Assembly: GCA_016844625.1 (NCBI GenBank)
Contig: JAERMN010000322.1
Coordinates: forward strand, 1 to 5,168
DNA: 5,168 nucleotides
Direction of reading: 5' to 3'
Source of the DNA: Deltaproteobacteria bacterium
GTDB taxonomy: Bacteria; Desulfobacterota; Binatia; UBA9968
Shown: in pieces, positions 1-5,168 of the stretch
Layout: each line of letters opens with the position of its first letter
Position numbering within the stretch: position 1 is the first letter of the stretch
Program-made: the position numbers and the translations under genes
The notes under the pieces: model-generated
The model's database searches: none
Told to the model about the DNA's origin: nothing
What the model saw: the letters and a program-made list of their open reading frames with translations, nothing else

Positions 1-122
1 CCTTTTGAAAACGTCCCGCCACTACGACGAGCGAATGGAGATTAACCTAAATCCACATAGCCCGCCAACGATAACTTCACGGCGCCGGCAAGCCGCAAAG
101 ATCAGGATAGTCATGGAAGCGA

Positions 123-410
123 TCAGATGGTCTCCGCAACGTAAAATCCGCCGTGGCTTTTTTTCGTCTGCCAGCCTTCGACCGCGGCGCGGAAGGATTT
201 ATATGAATCCGTGCCGCGCCAGCGCGCCAGATGTTCTTTGCTCTCCCATAAAAGAACAACGATCACGGCCGATGGATCATCCTGGCTGCAAAGAATATGA
301 CCGCCAGTCGAACCCGCTGATTTGCAGCCTTGCACCGCATCCCGGTAAATCTTCACATACTCCGAGCGCTGCGCCGGATCGACGGTTTGAAAGCGCATCT
401 CATAAACCAT
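123..410 (-). CDS. Small ABM/NIPSNAP-like dimeric alpha-beta barrel protein
   Basis: A 95-residue protein with no signal peptide or membrane segment, so probably cytoplasmic. It has the size and pattern of a single antibiotic biosynthesis monooxygenase (ABM) domain: a first strand (residues 2-9), a helix (about 12-29), strands around 37-42 and 48-55 ending in LLWESKE (53-59), a helix (about 59-80) with the typical RWRGT and SFR segments, and a final strand (about 87-93). ABM proteins form dimers; some oxidise quinones, degrade haem or act on polyketides without cofactors, while many have no known reaction. The opening MVYEMRFQTV also resembles NIPSNAP proteins, which share the fold. The start is supported by AGAGGAGG on the - strand at 423-416, five bases before the ATG. 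It is transcribed away from the importer operon, so no functional link is implied. The fold is fairly secure; the substrate is unknown. Confidence 0.75.
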   Translation of the reverse strand: MVYEMRFQTVDPAQRSEYVKIYRDAVQGCKSAGSTGGHILCSQDDPSAVIVVLLWESKEHLARWRGTDSYKSFRAAVEGWQTKKSHGGFYVAETI

Positions 411-506
411 GACGGCCTCCTCTAGTTTTTAATGTGCCAACGGTTAAATTTGCAATTGACGTACGAGTGCAATCACCAATTTGAAAGCCAAATAAACGGG
501 GCATTT

Positions 507-534
507 CGCCTGCGGGGTATTAACCCCGCAGGCG
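507..534. repeat. Perfect 11-bp inverted repeat (REP-like palindrome)
   Basis: The left arm CGCCTGCGGGG (507-517) is the exact reverse complement of the right arm CCCCGCAGGCG (524-534), with loop TATTAA. The stem is almost all G/C and would be very stable in RNA or single-stranded DNA. No T-run follows on either strand, so it is not a standard intrinsic terminator. Its core GGGG-TATTAA-CCCC is nearly repeated at 5155-5168. It is best described as a repetitive extragenic palindrome; the family assignment is inferred. Confidence 0.8.
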
Positions 535-561
535 ACCAACGGGGATGCTCGCCCCCTTTGG

Positions 562-601
562 ATTCCCCATTTGATGGTGCCCGCAGCAAGCTGCGGGGAA
601 T
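562..601. repeat. Second G/C-rich palindrome with alternative pairing
   Basis: CCCGCAGC (580-587) and GCTGCGGG (590-597) are perfect complements around a 2-nt AA centre; a realistic hairpin is 7 bp with loop CAAG. In addition ATTCCCC (562-568) is the exact complement of GGGGAAT (595-601), giving a competing outer pairing. The half-site CTGCGGGG (591-598) also occurs in the first palindrome (510-517), so the two look like members of one REP/BIME-like family. No T-tract follows. Confidence 0.7.
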
Positions 602-604
602 ATT

Positions 605-616
605 AGATTAAAATCT
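605..616. promoter_or_regulatory. Small AT-rich dyad, possible operator or promoter region
   Basis: AGATT-AA-AATCT is a perfect 5-bp dyad that includes TAAAAT (609-614), a 5/6 match to a -10 box, 39 bases before the start of the decayed gene. No convincing -35 is visible 16-18 bases upstream. This is weak evidence for a promoter or operator. Confidence 0.25.
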
Positions 617-653
617 ATAGGCTAAATAGCAATAAATCTTACCGGGGGAAACT

Positions 654-837
654 ATGAAAATACCTTGCGCAATTTACCGTGGCGGCACGCGCAAGCTGGT
701 TTTTTTCATGGCAACTTCACCATCGACGGCGCGCCCGGCAGCGGCTCGAAGAGCAGAACCGCCAGCTGGAACTGACCAAAGCCGCCTTAGCGCGCACGGC
801 GCGCTTGCTGATGGACGGCAACGTTTACGTGCGCTGA
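654..837 (+). pseudogene. PrpF-family (DUF453) isomerase remnant, internally deleted and frameshifted
   Basis: Three pieces of one protein family survive in three reading frames. From ATG 654 the sequence reads MKIPCAIYRGGTRKLVFF, matching the family N-terminus (usual form RGGTSKGVFF). At about 705-745, in another frame, it reads GNFTIDGAPGSGS, like the internal TIDGvPGtGa motif normally some 150 or more residues further on. At about 748-837, in the third frame, it reads KAALARTARLLMDG then NVYVR and TGA, matching the family C-terminus (RTARrLMeG-vyv). PrpF proteins isomerise 2-methylaconitate and related tricarboxylates and are about 350-400 residues long, so most of the protein is gone and it cannot be active. 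A GGGGG ribosome binding site (644-648) still precedes the ATG and a terminator follows at 882. The family assignment comes from recalled motifs. Confidence 0.75.
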
Positions 838-868
838 GTTCGACGCTTGATAATTTCGGATTCGTCTC

Positions 869-897
869 TTGACACAAACAGGCCCTCGTGGTGACTT
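869..897 (+). promoter_or_regulatory. Possible promoter for the importer operon (weak)
   Basis: TTGACA at 869-874 is a perfect -35 hexamer, but the sequence 17 bases further on (TGACTT, 892-897) is a poor -10. If used, transcription would start near 904, inside the right arm of the terminator hairpin, and so would escape it. It is offered because the operon needs a promoter and there is no room for one between the terminator and the start codon. Confidence 0.15.
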
Positions 898-916
898 ACC
901 CCACGAGGGCTTTTTT
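882..916 (+). terminator. Rho-independent terminator
   Basis: GCCCTCGTGG (882-891) pairs perfectly with CCACGAGGGC (901-910) around a 9-nt loop, followed at once by six T (911-916) and then ATT. This is a canonical intrinsic terminator for + strand transcription. It lies 45 bases after the last codon of the PrpF remnant, which it presumably once served. It ends 18 bases before the ATG of the binding-protein gene, so it must either be bypassed by that operon's promoter or act as an attenuator in its leader. Confidence 0.88.
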
Positions 917-923
917 ATTGAGT

Positions 924-929
924 AGGGGG
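924..929 (+). promoter_or_regulatory. Ribosome binding site of the binding-protein gene
   Basis: AGGGGG lies five bases before ATG 935 and fixes this start, which also places a proper signal peptide at the N-terminus. Confidence 0.7.
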
Positions 930-934
930 CTTTT

Positions 935-2251
935 ATGAAACCGGGGATACTAACGATCGTCTGCGCGATTTTATATTTTTTCTGCGGCACCGCCGCGGCG
1001 CGAGATGTTGTCATCGTGACGTCATTTCCCAAAGAACTATTTGAAACTTACAAGAAAACCTTCGAAGCCAAGCATCCCGGCACCACGGTCGTCATCAATA
1101 GCAAGCAGACCAACGCTGGCGTCACCTACCTGCGCGAGACCAAGGCCAAACCGGAAGCCGATATTTTCTGGGTCAGCGCGCCGGATGCTTTCCAGACCTT
1201 AGATTCCGACGGCCTGTTGGAAAAATACGCGCCGCCCAAAGAGATCATGGCGAAGATCCCGGCGAAGATCGGCAACTTTCCGATCCACGATCCCGACGGC
1301 AAATATTTCGGCTTCGCCATCAGCGGCTATGGATTAATGTGGAATAAAAATTATTTGAAAGCGCACAAGCTATCGCCGCCGAAAGAATGGACCGATCTGA
1401 CCAACCCGCGTTACTACAATCACTTGATCATCAGCGCGCCGTCGCGCAGCGGCACGACTCATCTGACCATCGAAACTATTCTGCAAGCCTACGGCTGGGA
1501 CAAAGGCTGGGCGCTCTTGCTCAACGCCGGCGGCAATATGGGCAGTATCACGGAACGGAGCTTTGGCGTGCCCGAAGCGGTCATCAGTGGCCAATACGGC
1601 ATCGGCGTGGTCATCGACTTTTTCGGTTTATCAGCGATCGCCAGCGGTCAACCGGTAGAATTCGCCTATCCATCGCTCACTTCCGTCGTTCCCGCCAGTG
1701 TGGGAATTGTCAAAGGCGGCCCCAATCCGCAGGAGGCCAAAGCCTTCGTCAACTATCTCCTCAGCGAAGCCGGCCAGACGGTGCTGTTCGCGCCGGAGAT
1801 CGCGCGCTTGCCGGTGATTCCCGAATTGTATGCCAAGGCGCCGAAAGATTATCCCAACCCGTTCAAGAAAAAACTCGGCGGCGTGGAGTTCAACGACGAG
1901 CTGTCATCCAGTCGGCGCGATGTCGTTAACTCGCTCTACGACCACATCATCACTTTCCGCCACAACGAGCTGCGCGACGCTTGGAAAAGCATCTACAAGG
2001 CCGAGGAAGCGCTGGCCAAAAGTAAATCCGCCACCGTCAGCCAAGGTAAAAACCTGATCGCCGACGCGCGCAAGCTGGCGGCGCAGGTGGCGATCAACGA
2101 TAAGCGCGCCAGCGACAAGGAAGTCACCGGCGCGTTCAAGTCCAAGTCGGGGCTAAGGGCCCAGCTCGAAACCGAGTGGGAAAATTTCGCCAGAGGCAAC
2201 TACGCCAAGGCGAAGGAGTTGGCCGAAAAGGCAGCAGCGATGGCGAAGTAG
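935..2251 (+). CDS. ABC importer periplasmic binding protein, FbpA/PgtC-like (COG1840)
   Basis: A 438-residue secreted solute receptor. Residues 1-22 form a type I signal peptide (hydrophobic core ILTIVCAILYFFCG, cleavage near TAAA-RD); the Cys at 17 is not in a lipobox, so it should be free in the periplasm. The mature protein opens with a strand and VTSFPKE (28-34), then EADIFWVSAPDAF (74-86), GYGLMWNKNY (131-140), a PSRSGTTHL segment (169-177) and the lobe-closing part YGIGVVIDFF (221-230), as in extracellular solute-binding proteins of the iron/phosphoglycerate/phosphonate group. Iron-binding FbpA members have a Tyr pair where this has Phe229-Phe230, so ferric iron is unlikely. Residues about 325-438 are a charged, helix-rich tail beyond the roughly 340 residues of FbpA; my recollection is that PgtC-like relatives share it. 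It is the first gene of the importer operon; its permease lies 63 bases downstream. The ligand is unknown. Confidence 0.9.
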   Translation: MKPGILTIVCAILYFFCGTAAARDVVIVTSFPKELFETYKKTFEAKHPGTTVVINSKQTNAGVTYLRETKAKPEADIFWVSAPDAFQTLDSDGLLEKYAPPKEIMAKIPAKIGNFPIHDPDGKYFGFAISGYGLMWNKNYLKAHKLSPPKEWTDLTNPRYYNHLIISAPSRSGTTHLTIETILQAYGWDKGWALLLNAGGNMGSITERSFGVPEAVISGQYGIGVVIDFFGLSAIASGQPVEFAYPSLTSVVPASVGIVKGGPNPQEAKAFVNYLLSEAGQTVLFAPEIARLPVIPELYAKAPKDYPNPFKKKLGGVEFNDELSSSRRDVVNSLYDHIITFRHNELRDAWKSIYKAEEALAKSKSATVSQGKNLIADARKLAAQVAINDKRASDKEVTGAFKSKSGLRAQLETEWENFARGNYAKAKELAEKAAAMAK

Positions 2252-2314
2252 ACGCGCTGCAAGACATCAAGCGGTCATCGCGCCGGTTACTTTACACCGC
2301 TAGCCACTCCCGTC

Positions 2315-4021
2315 ATGCCCCTCGCATCAACCGCTGCTCCAGCCCATCTACGAGAGCGTATCGATTGGTGGCAAGGCGGCATCATGGCCGTCCTGCTCGC
2401 CATCCTGATCGCTTTCATTCTCTACCCAGTTTTGAGCGTGCTGTGGATCTCGTTGTCGGACGATCGGAGCAACCTAACCTTCGTCCATTTCGCCAACTTC
2501 TTTCGCCGTCCGCTGTTTCGCGAAGCGCTGTGGAACACGCTGTGGAGCGGCTCGCTGGTCGTCTTGTTCAGCGCCGTTCTCGCACTACCGCTCGCTTACG
2601 TGCTGGCGCGCTACGAATTCCGCGGCAAATTGCTTTTACAAACCGCGGCAACGCTGCCCCTCGTCATCCCGCCCTTCGTCGGCGCGGTGGCGCTGCAATT
2701 GATTCTCGGCCGCAGCGGTATGGTCAACCTGCTTCTACTAGACTGGTTTGATATTTCGATCCCGTTCATGGAGGGGCTTGCCGGAGTGGTATTGGTGCAA
2801 ACACTGCACTTTTTTCCCTTCATCCTGCTCAATACCGTGGTATCGCTCTCCAACATCGATTCATCGCTGGAAGAAGCGGCAAAAAACTTAGGCTGCCATG
2901 GCCTGCGTCTGTTTCGCCGCGTGACGTTGCCGCTGATGTTGCCCGGATTCATCGCCGGATCGCTGTTAACGTTCATCCGCGCCATCGACGATCTCGGTAC
3001 GCCGCTGATGCTGAACTACAAGAATCTCCTCGCGCCGCAGGCTTACTTGCGCATCACAACCATCGGTATGGACGACGTCGATGGCTACGTCGTTTGCGTC
3101 GTCTTGGTCGTGCTCTCGCTCGGGTCGCTTCTGGCGGCACGGAAATATTTGAGTCTCGCCGAGTACGCGACCTCACAGCGCGCCGCATCCGTCACCGGCA
3201 AGCTGCACGGGCCGACCCTAGCGATCGTCTGGCTGGCCATCTCATTCATCTTAGGAATTAGTTTGCTGCCCCATATCGGCATCGCGCTCCTATCGTTTAC
3301 CAAAGTCTGGAGTTTCACCCTGCTGCCGACGACTTACACACTGGGCAATTATGAAGAGATCCTTTTTCGCGTGCCTCATTTCGTGATCAACACGCTCATC
3401 TATACGCTTTTGGCCGCCGCGCTCGACATCGTCCTCGGCGCGACCATCGCATTTTTACTGCTCCGTAGCCGCGTCCCTGGGAAAAACCTGCTCGATGCCA
3501 TCGCCACCATGCCGCTGGCGATCCCCGGCGTCGTCCTCGCGGTCGGTTATCTGCGCGTGTTTCACGGCTGGGACTTTCCCGGCCTCGGCGCGCCGCTGAC
3601 TTCCTCTTGGCTGATCCTGGTGGTCGCCTACACCATGCGCCGGCTGCCCTACACGGTGCGCGCCTGTTACGCCGCGCTGCAACAAGTTCACGTCAGTTTA
3701 GAAGAGTCGGCGCAGAATCTCGGCGCCAATCGCTTGCGCACTTTCATGCGAATAACCCTGCCGATGATCAGCGGCGGTCTGATCGCCGGCGGTCTGATCG
3801 CCTTCATTACTTCCTCGGTCGAGCTCGCCTCGACGATCATGCTGGTGCCGCGCATCGAGCTCGGACCGATCTCTTATGGCATTTATCTTTATATGCAGAG
3901 CCCGCTCGGACGGGGCGCCGGCGCGGCGCTCGGTGTCGTCGCGATCCTGTTAGTTTCGCTCGGCACCTATTTGACCTACCGCATCATCGGCGCACGGGCT
4001 GGCAGCGCGTTTAGAGTTTAG
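2315..4021 (+). CDS. ABC importer fused permease, two MetI domains (FbpB/ThiP type, COG1178)
   Basis: A 568-residue inner-membrane protein with about 12 membrane helices, made of two homologous permease halves. Half one covers about residues 23-280 and carries the EAA loop EEAAKNLG-(12)-LP at 186-206. Half two covers about 300-560 with EESAQNLG-(12)-LP at 463-483. These loops are the docking sites for the ATPase, so one polypeptide supplies the whole channel. Length and arrangement are normal for the FbpB/ThiP class. ATG 2315 is the only upstream start after the in-frame stop of the previous gene. It has no clear Shine-Dalgarno sequence. ATG 2384 (residue 24) has a weak AAGGCGG before it, but starting there would leave the first membrane helix without its charged cytoplasmic lead (RERIDWWQ), so I prefer 2315. 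It moves the solute delivered by the upstream binding protein. Confidence 0.94.
   Translation: MPLASTAAPAHLRERIDWWQGGIMAVLLAILIAFILYPVLSVLWISLSDDRSNLTFVHFANFFRRPLFREALWNTLWSGSLVVLFSAVLALPLAYVLARYEFRGKLLLQTAATLPLVIPPFVGAVALQLILGRSGMVNLLLLDWFDISIPFMEGLAGVVLVQTLHFFPFILLNTVVSLSNIDSSLEEAAKNLGCHGLRLFRRVTLPLMLPGFIAGSLLTFIRAIDDLGTPLMLNYKNLLAPQAYLRITTIGMDDVDGYVVCVVLVVLSLGSLLAARKYLSLAEYATSQRAASVTGKLHGPTLAIVWLAISFILGISLLPHIGIALLSFTKVWSFTLLPTTYTLGNYEEILFRVPHFVINTLIYTLLAAALDIVLGATIAFLLLRSRVPGKNLLDAIATMPLAIPGVVLAVGYLRVFHGWDFPGLGAPLTSSWLILVVAYTMRRLPYTVRACYAALQQVHVSLEESAQNLGANRLRTFMRITLPMISGGLIAGGLIAFITSSVELASTIMLVPRIELGPISYGIYLYMQSPLGRGAGAALGVVAILLVSLGTYLTYRIIGARAGSAFRV
3773..3802 (+). repeat. Perfect 15-bp tandem direct repeat inside the permease gene
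   Basis: GGCGGTCTGATCGCC occurs twice back to back (3773-3787 and 3788-3802), in frame, encoding GGLIA-GGLIA at residues 487-496, directly after the second EAA loop. The matching part of half one (PGFIAGSLLTF) has the same length, so this is probably chance or codon convergence and not a recent insertion. Confidence 0.85.
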
Positions 4022-4023
4022 CC

Positions 4024-5127
4024 ATGCAAGCAGCCGAGGTTAAGTTAGAAAAAGTTGGCAAGCGCTACGGCGAACAGTGGGTCGTGCGTGATATCGACCT
4101 GCACATTCAACGTGGTGAGTTTTTCACCCTTCTCGGGCCCAGCGGCTGCGGCAAGACCACTTTGCTGCGCATGATCGCCGGCTTCGTCGAACCAGATGCC
4201 GGGCTGGTACGCCTCGACGGCCAAGTGGTCAACCAAGTGCCGCCCTGGCGGCGTGAAATCGGCATGGTATTTCAGAGCTACGCGCTCTGGCCGCATCTGA
4301 CCGTGTTTGAAAACGTCGCCTTCGGCCTGCGCGAACGAAAAGTGCCACGCGCGGAAATCAACCAGCGCGTCACTAGCGCTCTCGAACAAGTGGAGCTCCA
4401 AGGCACTGAAGCGCGCCGGCCGTCACAGCTCTCCGGCGGCCAGCAGCAACGCGTCGCATTGGCGCGCACCTTGGTGATCCAACCGCGCGTGCTGCTGCTC
4501 GACGAGCCTCTCAGCAACCTCGACGCCAAGCTGCGCATCGAAATGCGCCTGGAGCTGTTGAAATTGCAGCGCGATCTCGGTCTCACCACGATTTACGTCA
4601 CCCACGATCAAGAAGAGGCCTTGGCGATGTCGACCCAAATCGCCGTGATCGATCGCGGTCGGGTCGTCCAGCAGGGCAAGCCGCGGGAAATCTACGAACA
4701 GCCGGCCGACGATTTTGTCGCCGCCTTTTTCGGCCAGTCGAATTTGCTGCCGGCGAAGATCGACCGAGTGCACGACGAATCGGTCGTTGTTACGGTTGAC
4801 GGCGGTATGGAGTTAACGCTTGTGTTATCAGCAACAGCCAAAACTGTCGCCATCGGTGATGCGGTAATGTTGAGCGTCCGGCCCGAGGCGATGGAATTAG
4901 CCAATGCCGGAGAACCATTGAGCAATGCGCGCCGAATCCAAGGCAGGATCGTCGCTTCTGCTTACCAAGGCGCCTTTGTCGAATACGAGATCGCCGCGTT
5001 GGGAAAAAGCCTGAAAGCGCGCATCGCTAACCCGAAGGGAAAGCCGCTCTATGACTGCGGCGACGCGATTGCGATCACCTTTGCCGCAGCGGATGTGACG
5101 TTGATTGCCCCCGAGCGGAAAAACTAA
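4024..5127 (+). CDS. ABC importer ATPase with TOBE domain (FbpC/PotA type, COG3842)
   Basis: A 367-residue cytoplasmic ATPase that powers the importer. All nucleotide-binding motifs are intact: Walker A GPSGCGKTT (38-46), Q-loop Gln84 in VFQSYALWPH, signature LSGGQQQR (136-143), Walker B VLLLDEP (156-162), D-loop SNLD (164-167) and switch His194 in THDQEEA. Residues about 240-362 form the C-terminal regulatory region, including a TOBE_2-type part (SVRPEAM, 284-290, and the strands after it) typical of the FbpC/PotA/MalK branch, which often senses ligand or mediates regulation. The length is usual for that branch. It begins two bases after the permease stop with no strong ribosome binding site, so translation is probably coupled to the permease. 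The class does not reveal the substrate: iron, polyamine, phosphonate and sugar importers all use it. Confidence 0.96.
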   Translation: MQAAEVKLEKVGKRYGEQWVVRDIDLHIQRGEFFTLLGPSGCGKTTLLRMIAGFVEPDAGLVRLDGQVVNQVPPWRREIGMVFQSYALWPHLTVFENVAFGLRERKVPRAEINQRVTSALEQVELQGTEARRPSQLSGGQQQRVALARTLVIQPRVLLLDEPLSNLDAKLRIEMRLELLKLQRDLGLTTIYVTHDQEEALAMSTQIAVIDRGRVVQQGKPREIYEQPADDFVAAFFGQSNLLPAKIDRVHDESVVVTVDGGMELTLVLSATAKTVAIGDAVMLSVRPEAMELANAGEPLSNARRIQGRIVASAYQGAFVEYEIAALGKSLKARIANPKGKPLYDCGDAIAITFAAADVTLIAPERKN

Positions 5128-5136
5128 GCAATTTAA

Positions 5137-5168
5137 CGAAGCCACTTCGCGGGCGGGGATTTAACCCC
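5137..5168 (+). repeat. Palindromic DNA after the operon, cut by the window edge
   Basis: CGAAG-CCA-CTTCG (5137-5149) is a 5-bp dyad, followed by GGGG-ATTTAA-CCCC (5155-5168), which runs to the last base so its outer arm cannot be seen. The latter closely matches the core GGGG-TATTAA-CCCC at 514-527. It may be another copy of the same REP-like element and could also lie in the operon's termination region. No T-tract is visible before the window ends. Confidence 0.45.

Larger units (their letters stand above)
411..653. other. Gene-free intergenic stretch with palindromes
   Basis: No coding region is supportable here. Bases 411-425 hold the ribosome binding site of the divergent small gene. 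Bases 426-506 are AT-richer and should contain that gene's promoter, but no good -35/-10 pair is visible on the - strand. Bases 507-601 are packed with G/C-rich inverted repeats, listed separately. Bases 599-650 are AT-rich (TAAAAT at 609-614, a small dyad at 605-616) and probably held the promoter of the decayed gene starting at 654. Confidence 0.7.

Noticed and set aside
77..118. Possible further gene on the - strand downstream of the ABM-like gene
   Set aside because: The only short frame there (from an ATG near 112, about 30 codons) has no ribosome binding site of note and no recognisable motif.
5..412. 135-codon + strand reading frame covering the small - strand gene
   Set aside because: Its product is Arg/Pro/Ser-rich with no recognisable motif. 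The opposite strand encodes an ABM-like protein with a strong ribosome binding site, so this is a shadow.
456..484. TTGACG (456-461) as a + strand -35 box
   Set aside because: No -10-like hexamer occurs at 16-18 bases spacing, and no gene starts within a sensible distance before the palindromes.
507..601. Palindrome cluster as a CRISPR array
   Set aside because: The units differ, are not regularly spaced with unique spacers, and no cas genes are present.
654..872. 72-codon + strand frame as a real small protein
   Set aside because: Only its first 18 or so residues look like protein (PrpF N-terminus). The rest is an out-of-frame reading of other PrpF segments and is low-complexity Ala/Arg/Ser.
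2270..2301. AGCGGT/ACCGCT hairpin between binding-protein and permease genes
   Set aside because: The stem is only 6 bp with a 20-base loop and no T-run, so it is not a credible terminator and is likely chance.
3773..3802. Tandem 15-bp repeat as a recent slippage insertion in the permease
   Set aside because: The corresponding segment of the first permease half has the same length, so no residues appear to have been inserted.
3455..4773. Long - strand frames opposite the permease and ATPase genes
   Set aside because: They lie wholly within intact, motif-confirmed genes in GC-rich DNA and encode no recognisable domains.

Overview
The window carries a complete binding-protein-dependent ABC importer operon on the + strand (about 935-5127). 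Upstream of it are a divergent small-protein gene on the - strand (123-410) and a non-coding or decaying stretch (411-934) holding hairpin-forming repeats, a heavily deleted gene remnant and a strong intrinsic terminator. The DNA is moderately GC-rich, and the genes look Gram-negative: a type I signal peptide on a periplasmic binding protein, and an FbpB/ThiP-type double permease. The gene style and the CTGCGGGG-type palindromes suggest a proteobacterium or a deltaproteobacterial/Binatota-like environmental lineage. That placement is an inference from style and has low confidence.

Layout: bases 1-122 hold nothing I recognise. At 123-410 (-) is a 95-residue protein of the antibiotic biosynthesis monooxygenase (ABM) / NIPSNAP-like dimeric alpha-beta barrel type. 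At 411-653 there is no gene. This stretch contains a perfect 11-bp inverted repeat (507-534), an 8-bp one (580-597) sharing the half-site CTGCGGGG, and an AT-rich segment with a small dyad. At 654-837 lies the wreck of a PrpF-family (DUF453, aconitate isomerase type) gene: its start, one internal motif and its C-terminus survive in three different frames. At 882-916 is a textbook Rho-independent terminator, ending only 18 nt before the importer operon's first start codon.

The operon is a COG1840-type (FbpA/PgtC-like) periplasmic binding protein with an extra helical C-terminal region (935-2251), a fused two-domain permease (2315-4021) and an FbpC/PotA-type ATPase with a C-terminal TOBE domain (4024-5127). 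The three products are enough for a whole importer: capture in the periplasm, a channel built from one polypeptide with two MetI halves, and an ATPase dimer that engages the two EAA loops. Family names would suggest ferric iron, but the binding protein has Phe-Phe (229-230) where iron-binding FbpA proteins carry the Tyr pair. An organic anion (phosphonate, phosphoglycerate or carboxylate class) is therefore more likely than iron. The substrate cannot be read from the sequence.

The most notable points are the PrpF remnant, the terminator sitting inside what must be the operon's leader, and a GGGG-(6 nt)-CCCC dyad seen both before the operon and again at the right edge of the window. I see no convincing new defence, mobile or RNA system here. 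The core is an ordinary transporter operon.
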